The translations under genes and the position numbers were made by a program. Below are positions 11,260 through 24,407 of a stretch of DNA of 64,000 nucleotides, piece by piece (within the stretch, counting starts at the first letter, position 1; every line of letters begins with the position of its first letter). The stretch lies in assembly GCA_033439265.1 (NCBI GenBank), contig JAVTVX010000020.1, positions 14,030,001 through 14,094,000 of the forward strand. The letters run 5' to 3'. Source of the DNA: Dillenia suffruticosa (taxonomy: Eukaryota; Streptophyta; Magnoliopsida; Dilleniales; Dilleniaceae). The notes under the pieces are model-generated. The model made no database searches and had not been told where the DNA came from. It saw nothing but the letters and a program-made list of their open reading frames with translations.

Positions 11260-13592
11260 ATTAAATTCAAATAAAAAAGGCAGGCGTGGGTTGACTCTAT
11301 ATGCAAGATTAGTGGCGCAGGTGGGGAAAGGTTTGAGTTTTACATGAATTGCAAAAGGCAAATCTGTTTTTGTCAAACAAAAGCGTGTTGGAAAAATTAA
11401 AGAATATATCCTCAAAGAGGGATGGAGACGGTGCGTGCGTATGGGAGAAGTCGGCCACCTAGAAACGCTTTCCTTATTCAACATCTTTTCCTTTTTCATG
11501 ACGACATCATCCATTGACCCCTCAAGGAAGGTCCCGACATGGTTTGAAGACCAAGTCAACATTTTAATATATTAAAAATTTGCCCTTCTAATTTTCGTAT
11601 TTATCAAGTGCCTTTCTCCGATGAGAATATCAATGAAATGCCGAACATTGAATTTCAATTCGGTTTCGATTCAAATGATATTAATCTCTCTATTTATTGT
11701 AATAGGCTAATACTCACCATGAACAAAAAAAATATGTAATTCATTAATGAGAATCCCCCCTTAATGTAGAAAAGAAATTATCATGGTGTAGAAGAAAGAA
11801 GATACCCTTTCATGCGATTGAGAAGTAGTAGGAAATTGATCATTACTATGGAGAGAGTTTTAAAGAATCAACAAGAAAATTCTTCCATCAGGCAATCCCC
11901 TTCACCAATGGCCACTTGTCCGATGTTAAATTTCAAGCGAGGAAGAAGCTGATTATGAACAACCCACGGACAGTAGATTAGAATGGGCATCGGAGACATC
12001 ACCCAACGCCCCATTGTTGAGATCCATTTTGCTGGAGAAAGAGAGCAAAGGGCCGCCAGGTAGGCTGGGGCAATTCCAATACTTAACCCACTCCATCGAT
12101 ATAAACCATTAACCAATTCACAATTCGTTGTGCCAGTAGTGATGGATTAAAGTGGATAACTGGAATCAGCCTAGGGGCACATGCCCAAGCGATTGAACCT
12201 TTTATTAAGGTAAAATGGGTACACTTAAATTAAGATAAGAGAACTACATACTTTTTTATTCCTCTAAATCCAACACAATTACATATGCAACTTAATTTTT
12301 TTACAATTAAATTCAAACTTATTTTTCTTATTTATTTAATTTTTTTTGTTGTAAAATAAATATTGTAAATTTAACAATTATTATACTTTCTTACTAGTGG
12401 TGAAGCCATTAGGAAGCAGTTGGGCAGTCTGCCCTCATTAAAATTTTAGATTTTTTTTTTAACATCTCAAAAAATACTGATAAAAGTATCATAAATATTA
12501 CTGAAAATTATATAAATATCGCCGGCGCAATACTGCTGCTAAATCTTTTAAAATGTTGTTTCTTATTAGAAAATTACAACGTACGCCCCCTCGGTCCATG
12601 CATGTTGTACTTTGCTCTCATAAGATAAATTTACAGTTCCATTCCTCTTTTGTAGCACCTATTTTATGTATATTATCAAAACCATTGTGAAAAAAATGCC
12701 GGCCTTTATTGTTCCATTCTTCATACCTCTCTCTCTCTCTCTCCTTTTTTTTTTTTTTTTTTTTTTTTTTTGTTTTTTAAGTTTGGCCCAAAGCTTCCCT
12801 AAACCAAAACCCACCCTGCTACAAATCGGAACCTATTTCAACTCTTAACCACCATACCGACAATTCAAGTTAAAGGTTATATTTGGTTTCGATCAAGCGA
12901 TAGGCGTAAGCTAAATATGGAAATGATCTTTCACCTCAAATTGTTGGCTTAAGAGGGAGGGACACGACCACCTGGACTTTTTTTGCACAAGGCTTAGTTG
13001 AAAGGCACATTACCATCTTCAAAATTGTGACCCAAGCCACTAGGCAGTCCCCAGAGACAAAAATATATTTGTAGAAATGTGTTTTTATTGAGAGTCAAAC
13101 TTAAGACCTTTGCTTACTAAATGGGTGTTCTAAACATCTAAAGTTATGAAAGTCAATACCATGATCCAAAGTTCAAATTTTATAATAACTAAAAAAAAAA
13201 AAAACCGTGAGCCAAGCTGATTCTGAAGTTGTTGCATCTAATTAATTAAAAGGAAAACAAATCAGACTCAGAAGATAGGCATTTTATGACGTTGGATTAT
13301 ACATGCGCTTGTGTGTATGCAAATAGCTACACAAACAACTAAAGCACTTGCCTTTTGATGTATGTTGTCTTTAGCGCTGCAACAATGACAGAAACCATGA
13401 TGCCTCTATTTTGAAGTAGGAGGAAAAACATAACTTGCAAATTTAAAGAGTCGATGTAGAAAAGCTTTGGCAGTCTCGCTGTTTCTGTGTGTCGCAAACA
13501 ACTCATTTATTCATTAATGATGTCAAAATCCAAAAGGCTGTTTGCACGAAGGAAGAGTTAATTTTATCTCACATGAAAAGAAACATATGACA
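11259..13592. other. Intergenic spacer upstream of the ERF gene
   Basis: It contains a (CT)n/poly-T run at about 12729-12770 and scattered AT-rich sequence. A stretch near 12395-12560 looks like a degraded dispersed repeat but I cannot classify it. A short minus-strand frame at 11868-12116 resembles nothing I know. No gene is supported. Confidence 0.6.
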
Positions 13593-13597
13593 GGTAA
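13593..13597. repeat. Target-site duplication GGTAA (left) of the Tekay-type element
   Basis: Identical to 35345-35349 and placed exactly outside the TG...CA ends of the two LTRs. It fixes the insertion site and the element borders. Confidence 0.9.
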
Positions 13598-16317
13598 TGT
13601 CACGCCCAGACCCGTCCGTTAAACATATAACAATCGTGGTATTATCTCGAAACACGTATGAATTTTATTCCGTATTTCAAGATATCGTAAGATATTCCAA
13701 TATCCAAAACACTTTAAAATAATTTAAATCATCCTTAAACTAATCTGATCATCCAAATAATTCTCAAATATCTAAATAAATTCACATATTCAAAACATTA
13801 TCAAAATTTATCACATAATCCAAATGTTCCAATAAAAATAATATTTCTTACAAAAGAAATTTTTAAACAATTTAAAACAAGATTCCATATCATAAAGGTA
13901 AGGATTTTACAATAGTTGTCCAAGAAAAATCAAACAAATATTTGTCAAATCCAAATATAACCAAATGTATATAATTTCCTTCCATGAATCACATAGTATA
14001 GTTTCCCAAAGAAATATTCTCATGACAATTATCTTTTGAGAGTCAACAAGATATATTTTCTTCAATGGCACAAGGTAATGTCTACATCTCTAATTTAAGC
14101 TTCTTTTGAAAAAAATTTGAAAGTAAGAGGTAAATATAAAAATACTCAGTGAAGAGTACAATAGTATGCTAAACATGAATAAGGAGCGAGAGTGGTAGTG
14201 TCAAACACATATGTTATAGTATATTTCCAATACTATAATGAAAATCGATTGCATAAACAAATTTTGAAATAAATTATCCATGATTCATAAATCATTCATC
14301 AACAATTCATTTTCATTTTCTTTCCAAATTTTCTTTGGGGTTGTTAAAATCATTTTCTTACCAATGGCCGATGGTAGGATCCGCTAAGAGGTTTTTCACA
14401 TTTTTATAAAATACTCCATCTTTGGTGTTGGCCTGGAATTTAGTGGGATGTTATCACCTTATCACGCGAACAACTTGAGGAGATTCTTCATCTCTGCCAA
14501 CCTCCGAGCCAAATATAAATCAGCCTTGACTATGCCGCTCCGATGGCCCGATCCGTGGAAAACTTAGACTATAGTCTTTTCTTTCTTTTTTCAGTACCAT
14601 GTTACAAAAATATTCATTTTATTATTCAACATTTGTGGTCATATACAAAAAAAGCAACACAATCAATGTCCCATTATAACACGATACAAACAATTCAAAT
14701 ATCAATAAAAAGTCATGAATTTTATCAACAATTCCATTCAGGTACACCACAATTACAAAATATTTCAAATCCATTTCAAAATTAAATTTACAAACAATAA
14801 TTGAAAATATTTTATCGTCCATGCTTAACATAACCATCCACTCACCTCTTGAGAGTGGTGAACACTCCGAAATCACAATCAATTCCAAGATAATCACTTC
14901 TTGGATTCCAATTTATTTATCCTAAATTAATAAACATGAACTATATGTTAAATCATGCAAATGATTAGAGTTTATGAGTTTTTCCCTTAAATTTAGCATA
15001 ACTCTAATTTTTCAAATCTATGATTTTATGTTTTCAATCCGTCATCTACATGTCATTTGCATTTACATACAATCTCCATTCACAAATTTTCCCAAATTTT
15101 TGCCTCATTCACAAACACTAAATTCATACTCTCTAACAAATGCCTCGAATCTCCATAACAATTTTAAATCCACTAATGAGAAAGTTAAATCCAAGTTTAG
15201 ATGAAAGATATTACCTCAATTTTGGGGTTGGATTGAGTTTTGACCATTGGTTTTAAAAACCCTAGATTTTCCCATTTTTCAACAAAATCTAGATTTCTTT
15301 TAACACCCCCTTCTTTCACAAGTTTGTTTGAGGTTCAGGAACTCAAATCTATAGGTTTGGGGGAGAGTATTAATCAATTTCATAGAAGAAAGAGGGGAGA
15401 GGGGAAGAGTGAAAGGTGAAGGAGATGAGAGTTGAGAGACAGACAAAGAGTCGAGAGAGAAGAGTAATTTCGGGAACAAATGAGAATGAAAACTTGTTAA
15501 GCCCCTTTTTATAGTGGAGTATGAAATCTCACTTTTGTCCCTCATTAGTTTTAAGTGTTGTTCAACTTTGATTGCCCATTTTCATCATTTCGAAACATTC
15601 CACACTCATGAGTCGACTTGAAATAGAGTACAAGTCGCCTTATGTGTCTAAGGTTTTCACAGGCCAGGTCTTCTTGTTGTCCAACAAGTCACCTTCTTCT
15701 TTGTTTTATCGAGCTCGCAAGGCAACTTGAAATTAGTTTAAAATGACCCAAATTCCTTATTTTGTAACTCATAAGTTGACTCACTTTCTTAGTGAGTTGC
15801 CTTAGTAAAGTTGCAGACAATGTTTTTGAAGCTTGAATATTGGGGGTTGGCTTGTGCTGGCCATAAATAGCCTTACTAGTTACAAGGTCAGAAAGCATAA
15901 GTTGACCTGACATCGGAGCGAGGAGGCTTGCTTTTGAGTTTTGGAAGCACAAGTTGAGCTGTCATTAGGACAAGGCGACTTGCTTTTGTGCAGAGCATGG
16001 ATTCTGAGAGCTAATCTCCACAAGTCGCCTTGGCACTTGTTCAGGTCGCTTTGGTGACTTTCATACTTAACCAAAATTCAATTTTTGAGCCTTAGGTCAT
16101 CTTATCATGAGTTAAGGTGGTTTGTCTTTATCAAATTGACTCCAAACAATTTTTAATTGTGCCAAATTATCTCCAAAACCTATTTTTCTCTCAAAAAAAC
16201 TTAATAAAATCTTCATTGATAGATTAAAATCAATTACAACCGATTTTTCGCTGTATTTCACAAAAAATATTGAAAATTCAATATAAATTTTCTAATATAG
16301 AATTTTTCGGTGTTACA
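13598..16317 (-). repeat. 3' LTR of the Tekay-type element
   Basis: On the plus strand it runs TGTCACGCCC to GGTGTTACA, 2,720 bp. It is uninterrupted and so preserves the empty site of the CACTA insertion (TTCACAAGTTTG at 15315-15326). It is more AT-rich than its partner LTR. Confidence 0.92.
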
Positions 16318-16366
16318 ACACTTAACCTCTAAAAAGAAATTTTATTTTCAAAATTTAACAGAAAAT

Positions 16367-17496
16367 TCATACATCATCAAAAAGGTAAGAGTGTTGTTTC
16401 CGCATTGACTTCTCGGTCTCCCAAGTTTCTTCTTCCACTCGGTTGCTTCTCCACAACACTTTAACCATTGGGATTTGCTTACTTCTCAATTGCTTGAATT
16501 GTCGATCAAGGATTTTCACCGAACGGATCTTGAAACTCAAGTCTGAATTCAATTCTATCGGAGGAGTTTCTAATACATGTAAAGGATTTGAGAAATATTT
16601 CTCTAGCATAGAGACATAGAATATATCATGTCTTTTCTCCAGATTCGAGGGCAATTCTAGTTGATATGCCACATTTCCTATCCTCTCAAGGATCTTGAAA
16701 GGGCCAATATACCTAGAGTTCAATTTACTCCATTTTCAAAATCGGATTACACTTTTTTAATGTGAGACTTCAAGAAAACCATGTCTCCGACCTCAAATTC
16801 CAAAGGTCTCCTCCTTTTGTCAGCGTAGCTCTTTTGTCTATCTTGAGTTGCATTCATCCTTACCCTAATAACATTCACTTTCTCTACCTTACTTCAATTA
16901 ACTCAACATTTTTAATATTTCTCTCTCCTACCTCATCCCAACATAACGGAGTTCGGCATTTTCTTCCGTAGAGAGTTTCATAAAGTGGCATCCCAATACT
17001 AATTTGGTAGTTATTATTGTAAACAAATTCAATTAATGAAAGGTGCCTATCCGAACTCTCTTGAAAGTCCATCACACATGTCCTAAGCATGTCCTCCAAT
17101 GTTTGAATCATACGTTATGACTGTCCATCCGTCTGTGGATGAAAAGCAATATTGAAATTCAACTCAATCCCTAAGAACTCTTATAGCTTAGGCCAAAAAC
17201 GGGATGTGAATCAGGGATCACGGCCAGATACAATTGATATTGAAACCCCATGGAATCGAACAATCTCATTTATATAGAGTTTTGCCAACCTTTCCAAATG
17301 ATAGGAATTTTGGATGGTAAAAAGTGGGTTGATTTTGTGAGCCGATCAACTATTACCTATATAGTATCGTGTTGACTCGGTGTACATGGCAATCCTACCA
17401 TAAAATCTATAGTAATATGCTCTCATTTTCATTCGGATATCGGCAATGGTTGTAGAGTTCCAGCCAATTTCTGATATTCGGCCTTGATTTGTTGGC
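16367..17496 (-). pseudogene. Tekay-type integrase and chromodomain region (fossil)
   Basis: Minus-strand fragments match the integrase core (region around WEHITIDFMVGLP) and the C-terminal SRYIGPFKILERIG segment followed by a VEEETWE chromodomain-like tail. In the family this part inserts the DNA copy, and the chromodomain guides it to heterochromatin. Not functional here. Confidence 0.8.
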
Positions 17497-18948
17497 TGAT
17501 AGAGATAAATTTAGTATAATATTTGTGCTTTGTTTTATATTATTTTTGAATTAATATTGCATTAATTTTAAGTATTTGATGTATTAGATTTGTTGAAGGC
17601 CATTTATGAAGGAAAGTGGAGAAATTGGGCAAAATCGGTAATGATGCATGCAAGGAAGAAATTTGGACAGCCATGCACGATTGTTAGCATGTGGGCACGC
17701 AAATATCAATTGAGCTAGATGAAAATAGAAAAATTGAATGCTGAAATTCTTTTACTTAAATTGAATTTTGAGAATTTAGAAATTTGTAATTTTATTTAGT
17801 TTTTAAATTGTAGATAATATTTGGAAGTTTCCTTTCCTTTATTTTAGTAACTTAGCCCCCAAGTTTCATTTACCTTTTAGTAAAAAAGGTAAAAGGAGTG
17901 TCATTCCCTATTTCTAGGTAGAAAGTTGATTTGGAGTTTGATTGTGTTGCCAATCACGTAGGCAAGTAGGAGATTCACCAAATAAAAGGGATTTTAGGTT
18001 ATTTAAAGAGGAGAGGTCATTGATTAGAGGGTCAATTCTCTTCTTTCTGACGGCTGCTATTTGGAGGAAGAAGGGAAGCAACCCTTTTGTTCAATTCCTT
18101 CCATTGTTCTGCAACTTTAATGGTGAATAAAATTTTTGTGAGTTTTATTTTTCTAATGTTTTCATTTTAATTTTCTTTTCTAGTTAAAAGTTAGTGGAAA
18201 CTTTGATTCATGACATTGTGAGATCTAAATGTGTTATTTCTTTCAACAATTATAGATATTTATTTAATTTCTGCACTTCATAAATCATGATTTTCTAGAA
18301 TTTATTGAGTAATGACCAATATTTAATAGTTCTAAATTAATTTACAACTAATTAAAACAAGAAATCTATAACTGTTTGTTAGTTTTAATAAAGTAGTGAA
18401 TAACATTTATGTCATGGAATTTAATAATCTAATTTAAATGACCCCGTTGGTATTTATTAATTAGAATTGGATTTTTCTAAATCTTAATACTGTTGAGACT
18501 TTAAACCCTAAGAGTTTCTTTAGGGTTAACTTTCGATTAGAGAAATAATTAACGAAATTCTCTTGATTATTAACGAAATAAGGAGAGATTGGTCGTTTGG
18601 CATTTGCCGACGATTATAACCAATTTATTTATGTGTTGTTGAATTATTCTTGAATCAAGAATCAATCAATTGAATCAAAGTAGAAACGAACCCTTCAACT
18701 ATATTATTTTATCGTGACTTTTAATCCTTTAATTTTGCCTCACCTTATTTTGCCGATTGTTGATTTAATTTCAATCCGTTATTTATTTTAATTTGTAGGT
18801 TATTTAGTTAATTCGAAACCCCTGAATTCTGATTTTTATTTTGTTTTCTCAAAAGACATAAATCTCATTTTTCCTTGTGGATTTGACTCTACTTGCCCTA
18901 GACTTGTCTTTTGTGAAGTATGTATTATTTTTGGTTGTTTAACAACAC
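17497..18948 (+). repeat. 5' LTR of the nested Athila-like element
   Basis: It begins TGATAGAG exactly where Tekay integrase similarity stops, and ends just before the primer-binding site. About 1.45 kb. The right border is accurate to a few bases. Confidence 0.75.
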
Positions 18949-18957
18949 ACCAAATTT

Positions 18958-18975
18958 TGGCGCCGTTGCCGGGGA
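18958..18975 (+). other. Primer-binding site of the nested Athila-like element
   Basis: TGGCGCCGTTGCCGGGGA, the near-invariant primer-binding site seen in plant Athila/Tat elements. Confidence 0.88.
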
Positions 18976-19026
18976 AGGTGTAAAAAGATTTATTTCTTTT
19001 AAAATTTTCTTCTCTGTTTTTGATTT

Positions 19027-20440
19027 ATGCCTTGTTCTACTCGCACAGATGAACTAGTTTTTGACCCAGAGATCAAGAAAACTGTCCGAAAACTGAAAAA
19101 GGAGACTCAGGAAGCAAAGAAGATAGCAAGTTCATCACTTGGAAACAACCTGGCTGACCAGCTCTTAGATTCAAACATTGACGTTGAAGAGAAGGAAGTC
19201 AGAGAAACAAACATGGCAGCCCAACGGACTTTAAGAGAGTTGGCAATCCCTGAATTTAATTAATAACCTTTGTGCATTAATTTTTTCAATATTACAACTT
19301 CATTCGAATTAATATCTGGGCTGATTCATTTATTGCCTAAGTTTCATGGTCTTGTAGGGGAGGATCCTCACAAATATCTTAAGGAGTTTCACATTATCTG
19401 TTCGACCATGAGACCACAGGAGGTAACTGAAGAACAACTTAAACTTGTCGTTTTTCCTTTTTCTTTGGTAGATAAGGTCAAGGATTGACTCTTTTATTTG
19501 CCTTTTGGTTCTATTACTAATAGACCTGACCAGGAGAGGATATTTTTAGAAAATTTTTTTCCAGCTTCCCGTGTAGCTACTATTAGAAAGGAAATTTATG
19601 AAATAAGACAGTTCAACGGGAAAACCTTATACGAATATTGGGAAAGATTTAAACAACTATGCGCTAGTTGTCATCAACATCAGATTTCAGAACAGTTGTT
19701 GATCCAATATTTCTATAAAGGTCTATCCCTAATGGAACAGAACATGATTGATGCTGCAAATGGAGGAGCATTGGTGAACAAGACACCCGATGAAGCGAGA
19801 AATTTGATCTCAAACATGACAGCCAATACCCAACAATTTGGAATAAGGCAAGAAGTTTCAAAGAGGGTCAATGAGGTAAGTGATTTTTTCGTTGGTCAAG
19901 AATTGAAAGAAATAATTTCTTTTATGCTTAATTTTATTGTAGGACAAACACAACAGGTCAAGCCATGTGGAGTTTGTTCTAATTTTGGTCGTCCCGTGGA
20001 TTTGTGCCCTACCATTCGAGAAGATTCAATCGAACAAATCAATACAGCGGGGGATTTCTGAGACTACCACAATGGAAGTATGATCCCTATTCAAACACCT
20101 ACAATCCAGGATGGAGGGATCACCCAAATTTTAGTTATGGGAATCGACAACAAGGATTTCAACAACAATCTCGACCACAATTTCAGCCACATCAACCCTC
20201 TTCAAATCAAGGTATGTCTATAGAAGAGATTGTTAAAAATTTGGCTAACAGTCCTCAATTGTTTCAACAGGAAACCCAACGGTTGCAATAGGAAAACCAA
20301 CAATTTCAATTAGAGATAAGAACCAACATTCAAAACTTGGAAAATCAGGTGTTACAATTGGCAATGACCATGAGTCGAATGGAGAAAAATAATGGGAAGC
20401 TACCCTCTCAAGTAGAGATCAACTCGAGAGAAAACGTGAG
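19027..20440 (+). pseudogene. Athila-like gag region (fossil)
   Basis: Fragments match the Athila-type gag: an AAQRTLRELAIP start motif, LPKFHGLVGEDPHKYLKEFH, and an RKEIYEIRQFNGKTLYEYWERFKQLCASC core, followed by a Gln- and Asn-rich tail with NPGWRDHPNFSY. This is the structural (capsid) part of the element. Not functional. Confidence 0.82.
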
Positions 20441-20795
20441 TGTTATGGTAGTCTAGAATGAAAGGAAAGTGCAGGAAAATTCATCGACAACTAAAAAAGA
20501 TAAAGAGGCCGAATAAAACAAAGCATCAATATTGAATGAATCGGCCACGAAGGTAAGTAAGAAACTGATAATTCTAAGGCTAAAATTGTAATTCCACCTC
20601 CTTTTCCTAGCAGGTTAGCAAGATCGAAGAAAGAAAATGAGGAGAAGGAAATCTTAGAGACTTTTCGAAAGGTGGAAATCAACATCCCACTTTTGGATGC
20701 GATCCGACAAGTGCCAAGGTATGCAAAATTTCTCAAAGAACTATACACTAGGAAGACAAAACTAAGGGGCAGCGATAAGATTTGCGTTAATAAGA

Positions 20796-20985
20796 ATGTT
20801 TCAGCATCATACAAAGAAGGCAATGCTTGACCTAGGTGTATCAATCAATGTTATGCCCTTAACTGTTTTTAGATACTTGAATTTAGGACCTTTGAAAAAG
20901 ACTAATGTTGTGATCGGTGAAGACCCGATATGTGATTCCATAGAGATAATGTCGCAAAATTTTCAAGGTGAAAATAATGGCGGTT
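20796..20985 (+). pseudogene. Athila-like protease region (fossil)
   Basis: The [21 protein letters not shown] segment is the family's aspartic-protease region and is nearly the same as the copy at 49421-49624. Confidence 0.75.
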
Positions 20986-22140
20986 AGCTCTAGGTCATGG
21001 GTGGGGTAGTTCAACTCATGCTTCTTCAATTGTGGAGAAGCATAAGTGATCACTCTATCACCTTGTATTAAAATACATCTCTACCCTTGCTTGCTGGCGT
21101 CGCTATAAACCACATAGTCGCCACCGCTAGTTGGAAAAGAAAATATTAGAGCAGACGTGAGTCTCATCTTGAGTTCTTGAAACTCTCCTCACACTTACCA
21201 CTCTATTCAAATTTGACTCCCTTTCGAGTCAAGTTAAACAACGGAATTGCAATTTTAGAGAATCCCTCAACAAACCTTTGGTAGTATCCTACCAACCCAA
21301 GGAAGCTTCTCACCTCGGTGACATTCTTGGGTTGTTCCCATTCCATAATTGCCTCTACTTTTTTTGGATTTACAAATATATCATCTCCAGATACAACGTG
21401 CCCTAAAAAGCCAATCTCTCTTAGCCAAAACTCACACTTGGAGAACCTGGCATATAGTTGCTTCTCTCTGAGAGTTTATAGGACAATCCGAAGATGTTTC
21501 GAGTGTTCCTCATTGTTCTTGGAATACACCAAGACATCACAAAAAATTCAATTCGAAAGACATCACAAAAAATTCAAAGTGTCCATACCGCGTCCTAAAG
21601 GTGGTCTTATGAACATCATCCCCTTTTATCCTCAATTGGTGATAGCTTGACCTCAAATCAGTTGGTGATAGCTCGACCTCAAATCAATCTTCGAAAAGAC
21701 ACTAGTCCCTTGGAGCTGATTGAACAAGTCACCAATTCTTGGCAAACTGTATTTATTCTTAATGGTCACCTTAGTTAGCTGCCGATAGTCGATACACAAC
21801 TGGAAGTTCCATCTTTCTTCTTTACGAATAAAACCGGAGCGCCCTAAGGTAAGGTATTCGGTCGGATAAACCCTTTGTCCAACAACTCCTGAAGTTAAAT
21901 TTTCAATTCTTTCAACTTTGTAGGAGCCATTCTATATGGAGGTATGGAAATGGGTGCATTTCTGGGAGACAAGTCGATAGCAAAGTGAACTCTTGAGTCA
22001 GAGGCAAACTGGGCAACTTATTCAGAAAGACATCTGGGAACTCATTCACCACCGAAACATTCATCAATTCCAGACTCTGCATTGTGGTATCGATGACGTG
22101 GGCTAGGTAAGCCATACAACCCTTGTGCACTAATCTCTGT
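20986..22140 (-). pseudogene. Tekay-type reverse transcriptase / RNase H region (fossil)
   Basis: Minus-strand translation shows RNase H-like similarity ([20 protein letters not shown]) ending at the nested insertion. Reverse-transcriptase similarity lies further right (fragment at 21912-22199: VNEFPDVF...LP). Family role: copying RNA into DNA. Not functional. Confidence 0.75.
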
Positions 22141-22143
22141 GCC

Positions 22144-22539
22144 TCAATTGCTGAGATCACACAATTCGGTAGAAACCCGCCATTTACTGACAAACACAAG
22201 TGGTGGACATCCTGGTCTATGGAACTCTACCTCCTTAGTGAAGTAATCTACTGAATCTCGGTGAAGGTGTAACCAATCTATATTTATTATGGCATCAAAA
22301 TCCCTCATTTCCAACGGAATCAAGTCCATTTCAAGGATCTCACCATAGATAACTACTTTACATGCTTTATACACAATGTTTTTATTCAACCGTTCCCCCA
22401 AGGAAGTGATAACTAGCAATTCCTCTCCAAGTGGAGTCAAAAGCTTATCAGAGTGCTTAATGAATGCCGTACTTACAAAAGATTTATTTGACTCTGTATC
22501 AATCAATACACAGGTGTCAATGCCAAAAGTTTTCATCAT
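22144..22539 (-). pseudogene. Tekay-type aspartic protease region (fossil)
   Basis: A minus-strand fragment carries the retropepsin-like stretch after VLIDTESNKSF and the LIPLEMRDFDAIINIDWL motif found before the reverse transcriptase in Tekay elements. Confidence 0.75.
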
Positions 22540-22699
22540 ACCTATGAATGGAAACCATTAAACAATTTGGGTTAACTATTTGAAGTTTTTGAAATCTAGG
22601 AAAATTAGTAAAGATAGAACATAGTACTCAATGCCACCATAACTATCTCAAGACATCAAAATCACCTCTCCCCAAATTCATTATCATGCAATATCATTA

Positions 22700-24126
22700 A
22701 TTTGCATTCCAAATCCAATCATGCACTCAAAATCACATAATATTTATATCCAGATTTCTACATCATCCAATTCAAGTTCTAGGGGATTTACCTGTGACTA
22801 TGTCCGGATTGTTTTGTACATCATCATTTGTCATTGCATAAATCCTGGTTTGAGTCCGTGGTTGTGGACGTTTAGTTGGAGCAGCCATTGTGTTGTTCCT
22901 TGTCCCTGTCTGCGGTATCACATTAGGGGAGGAATTAGGAATGTTGCTTTGGCCGCCCATGGATCTACTAGGGTGATCTCGGCTTGCTTGGCTTCCTCGT
23001 CCCAACTCCGGATAAACATAGTGGAAATGATCCTCCTTTCCGCATTGATAGCACTTTTTAGATGCATAACAACCTCCAAAATGGAACCTACCACAGTGCT
23101 TACACTACTCCTTGTTTCCTACCGGTTTACTTCTAGAGGTGGTACTAGATGTAGGGGACACAAAATTAGGTGATCGTTGGCTTTGTGGAGGGCCAATAGA
23201 TCCAATGACTAAGACTCCACCATAGGAACTCGTGCTCCTACTTTGCTTCGAACTTTGGCCCGATACATATTCAGACCTTCTCTTCTTTTTCTGGCCTTCT
23301 CTTGTCCTTCCCCTTTCCTCAATCATTTTCTTGGCCCTCAATGCCAAGACATCATTATAGATGTGGGCCGAGGTCACGGACATCTTCTCTCAGATGGACA
23401 AGTTAAGGCCTTCCTCAAACTTGAAATGTAAGTACTTCTCGGAAGTTACCAATTCCGGGACAAATAAGGACAATCTCCTCAACTCCGTTTCATAATCTAC
23501 CATTGTCTTGTTGCCTTAACGGAGGTGAAGGAACTCTTTCCTCTTTAAGTCTCGGTAAAACCGAGTCTAATATTTTTCATCGAATTCCCTAAGAAATTCA
23601 TTCCAAGAAATGGGTGTTGTGGACCTCTCCTTTAGATTATCCCACCATACTCGGACATTTTCATCTTATAATTTTACCGCCACCATCAGCTTCAATTCAT
23701 CGTCAAGCCTCATGTCGGCCACAGTCTCCCGAATCCGATTTATCTAATTCTTTGCCACCATCACATCACTAGTCCCCGAAAGGTGACACATCCAAGTTGT
23801 CGGATCTCTTTGATCAACTTGTATAACTCGATGGTTGGACAAATGATAGGTGGGGCCACTGAAGTGGGAGGAGTAATTGGTGCTATCGGAGGGGTTGGTG
23901 GAATGATTGGACTCGGTGAAGGAGGTATGGGAGCTTGAGGAGGAGCATGAAGATGAGTGTCATAAGTATTCCACCACTCTGTCCATTGTCGGAGTGTATT
24001 TAGTGGCGGTGGAGAAATCTCGGTTGAAATAACCGGGTAATTGCTAGTAGTTGCTGAGGGAGAAGAGAGAGCACGTGAGGATAATCCATCCTTGTACTCG
24101 GAAAGATGAATTTCATTTACATTCAT
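22700..24126 (-). pseudogene. Tekay-type gag region (fossil)
   Basis: Minus-strand fragments include a proline-rich N-terminal part (23761-24126), a basic middle part (23105-23383) and a later part (22772-23005). They lie between the primer-binding site and the protease as expected. Confidence 0.65.
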
Positions 24127-24395
24127 TAACCTTCATCTTGGAGGTATGATCCTATAAAAAGGGAGATACTATTCATAGTTCACTAAATTAGAATTTGGAC
24201 TAGGTTCTTAACCCCCTAAAAATAAAAGGATTCCTAGTCCTTAAGATCCATGGAAGGTTTTTGAGAATTTTTTTTTTTAAATCTTTCAAACTCTGAATTT
24301 CCAAAAATAAAAATTACTTTGAAATCTTGGAAAAACTTTTGGGGACATTTGGAAGTATTCTCAAATAATTGAAGCATTTAAAACCGTGAGCCTAA

Positions 24396-24407
24396 TCTCT
24401 AATACCT
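24396..24407 (-). other. Primer-binding site of the Tekay-type element
   Basis: The minus strand reads AGGTATTAGAGA, a degenerate match to TGGTATCAGAGC, which pairs with initiator tRNA-Met. It lies a few bases inside the 5' LTR. Confidence 0.6.

Larger units (their letters stand above)
17497..20985 (+). mobile_element. Athila-like Ty3/Gypsy element nested in the Tekay pol region (fossil)
   Basis: It runs opposite to its host element. I see one LTR, a primer-binding site, gag and the start of protease. It is broken and incomplete, with no second LTR found. The LTR is related to those of the Athila-like element at 46333-52825, so they are one family. It must be younger than the Tekay insertion. 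Confidence 0.82.

Noticed and set aside
11868-12116. Small minus-strand protein gene upstream of the ERF
   Set aside because: No recognisable family, no codon or promoter support; a plus-strand resemblance to BTB-type text was too short to trust.
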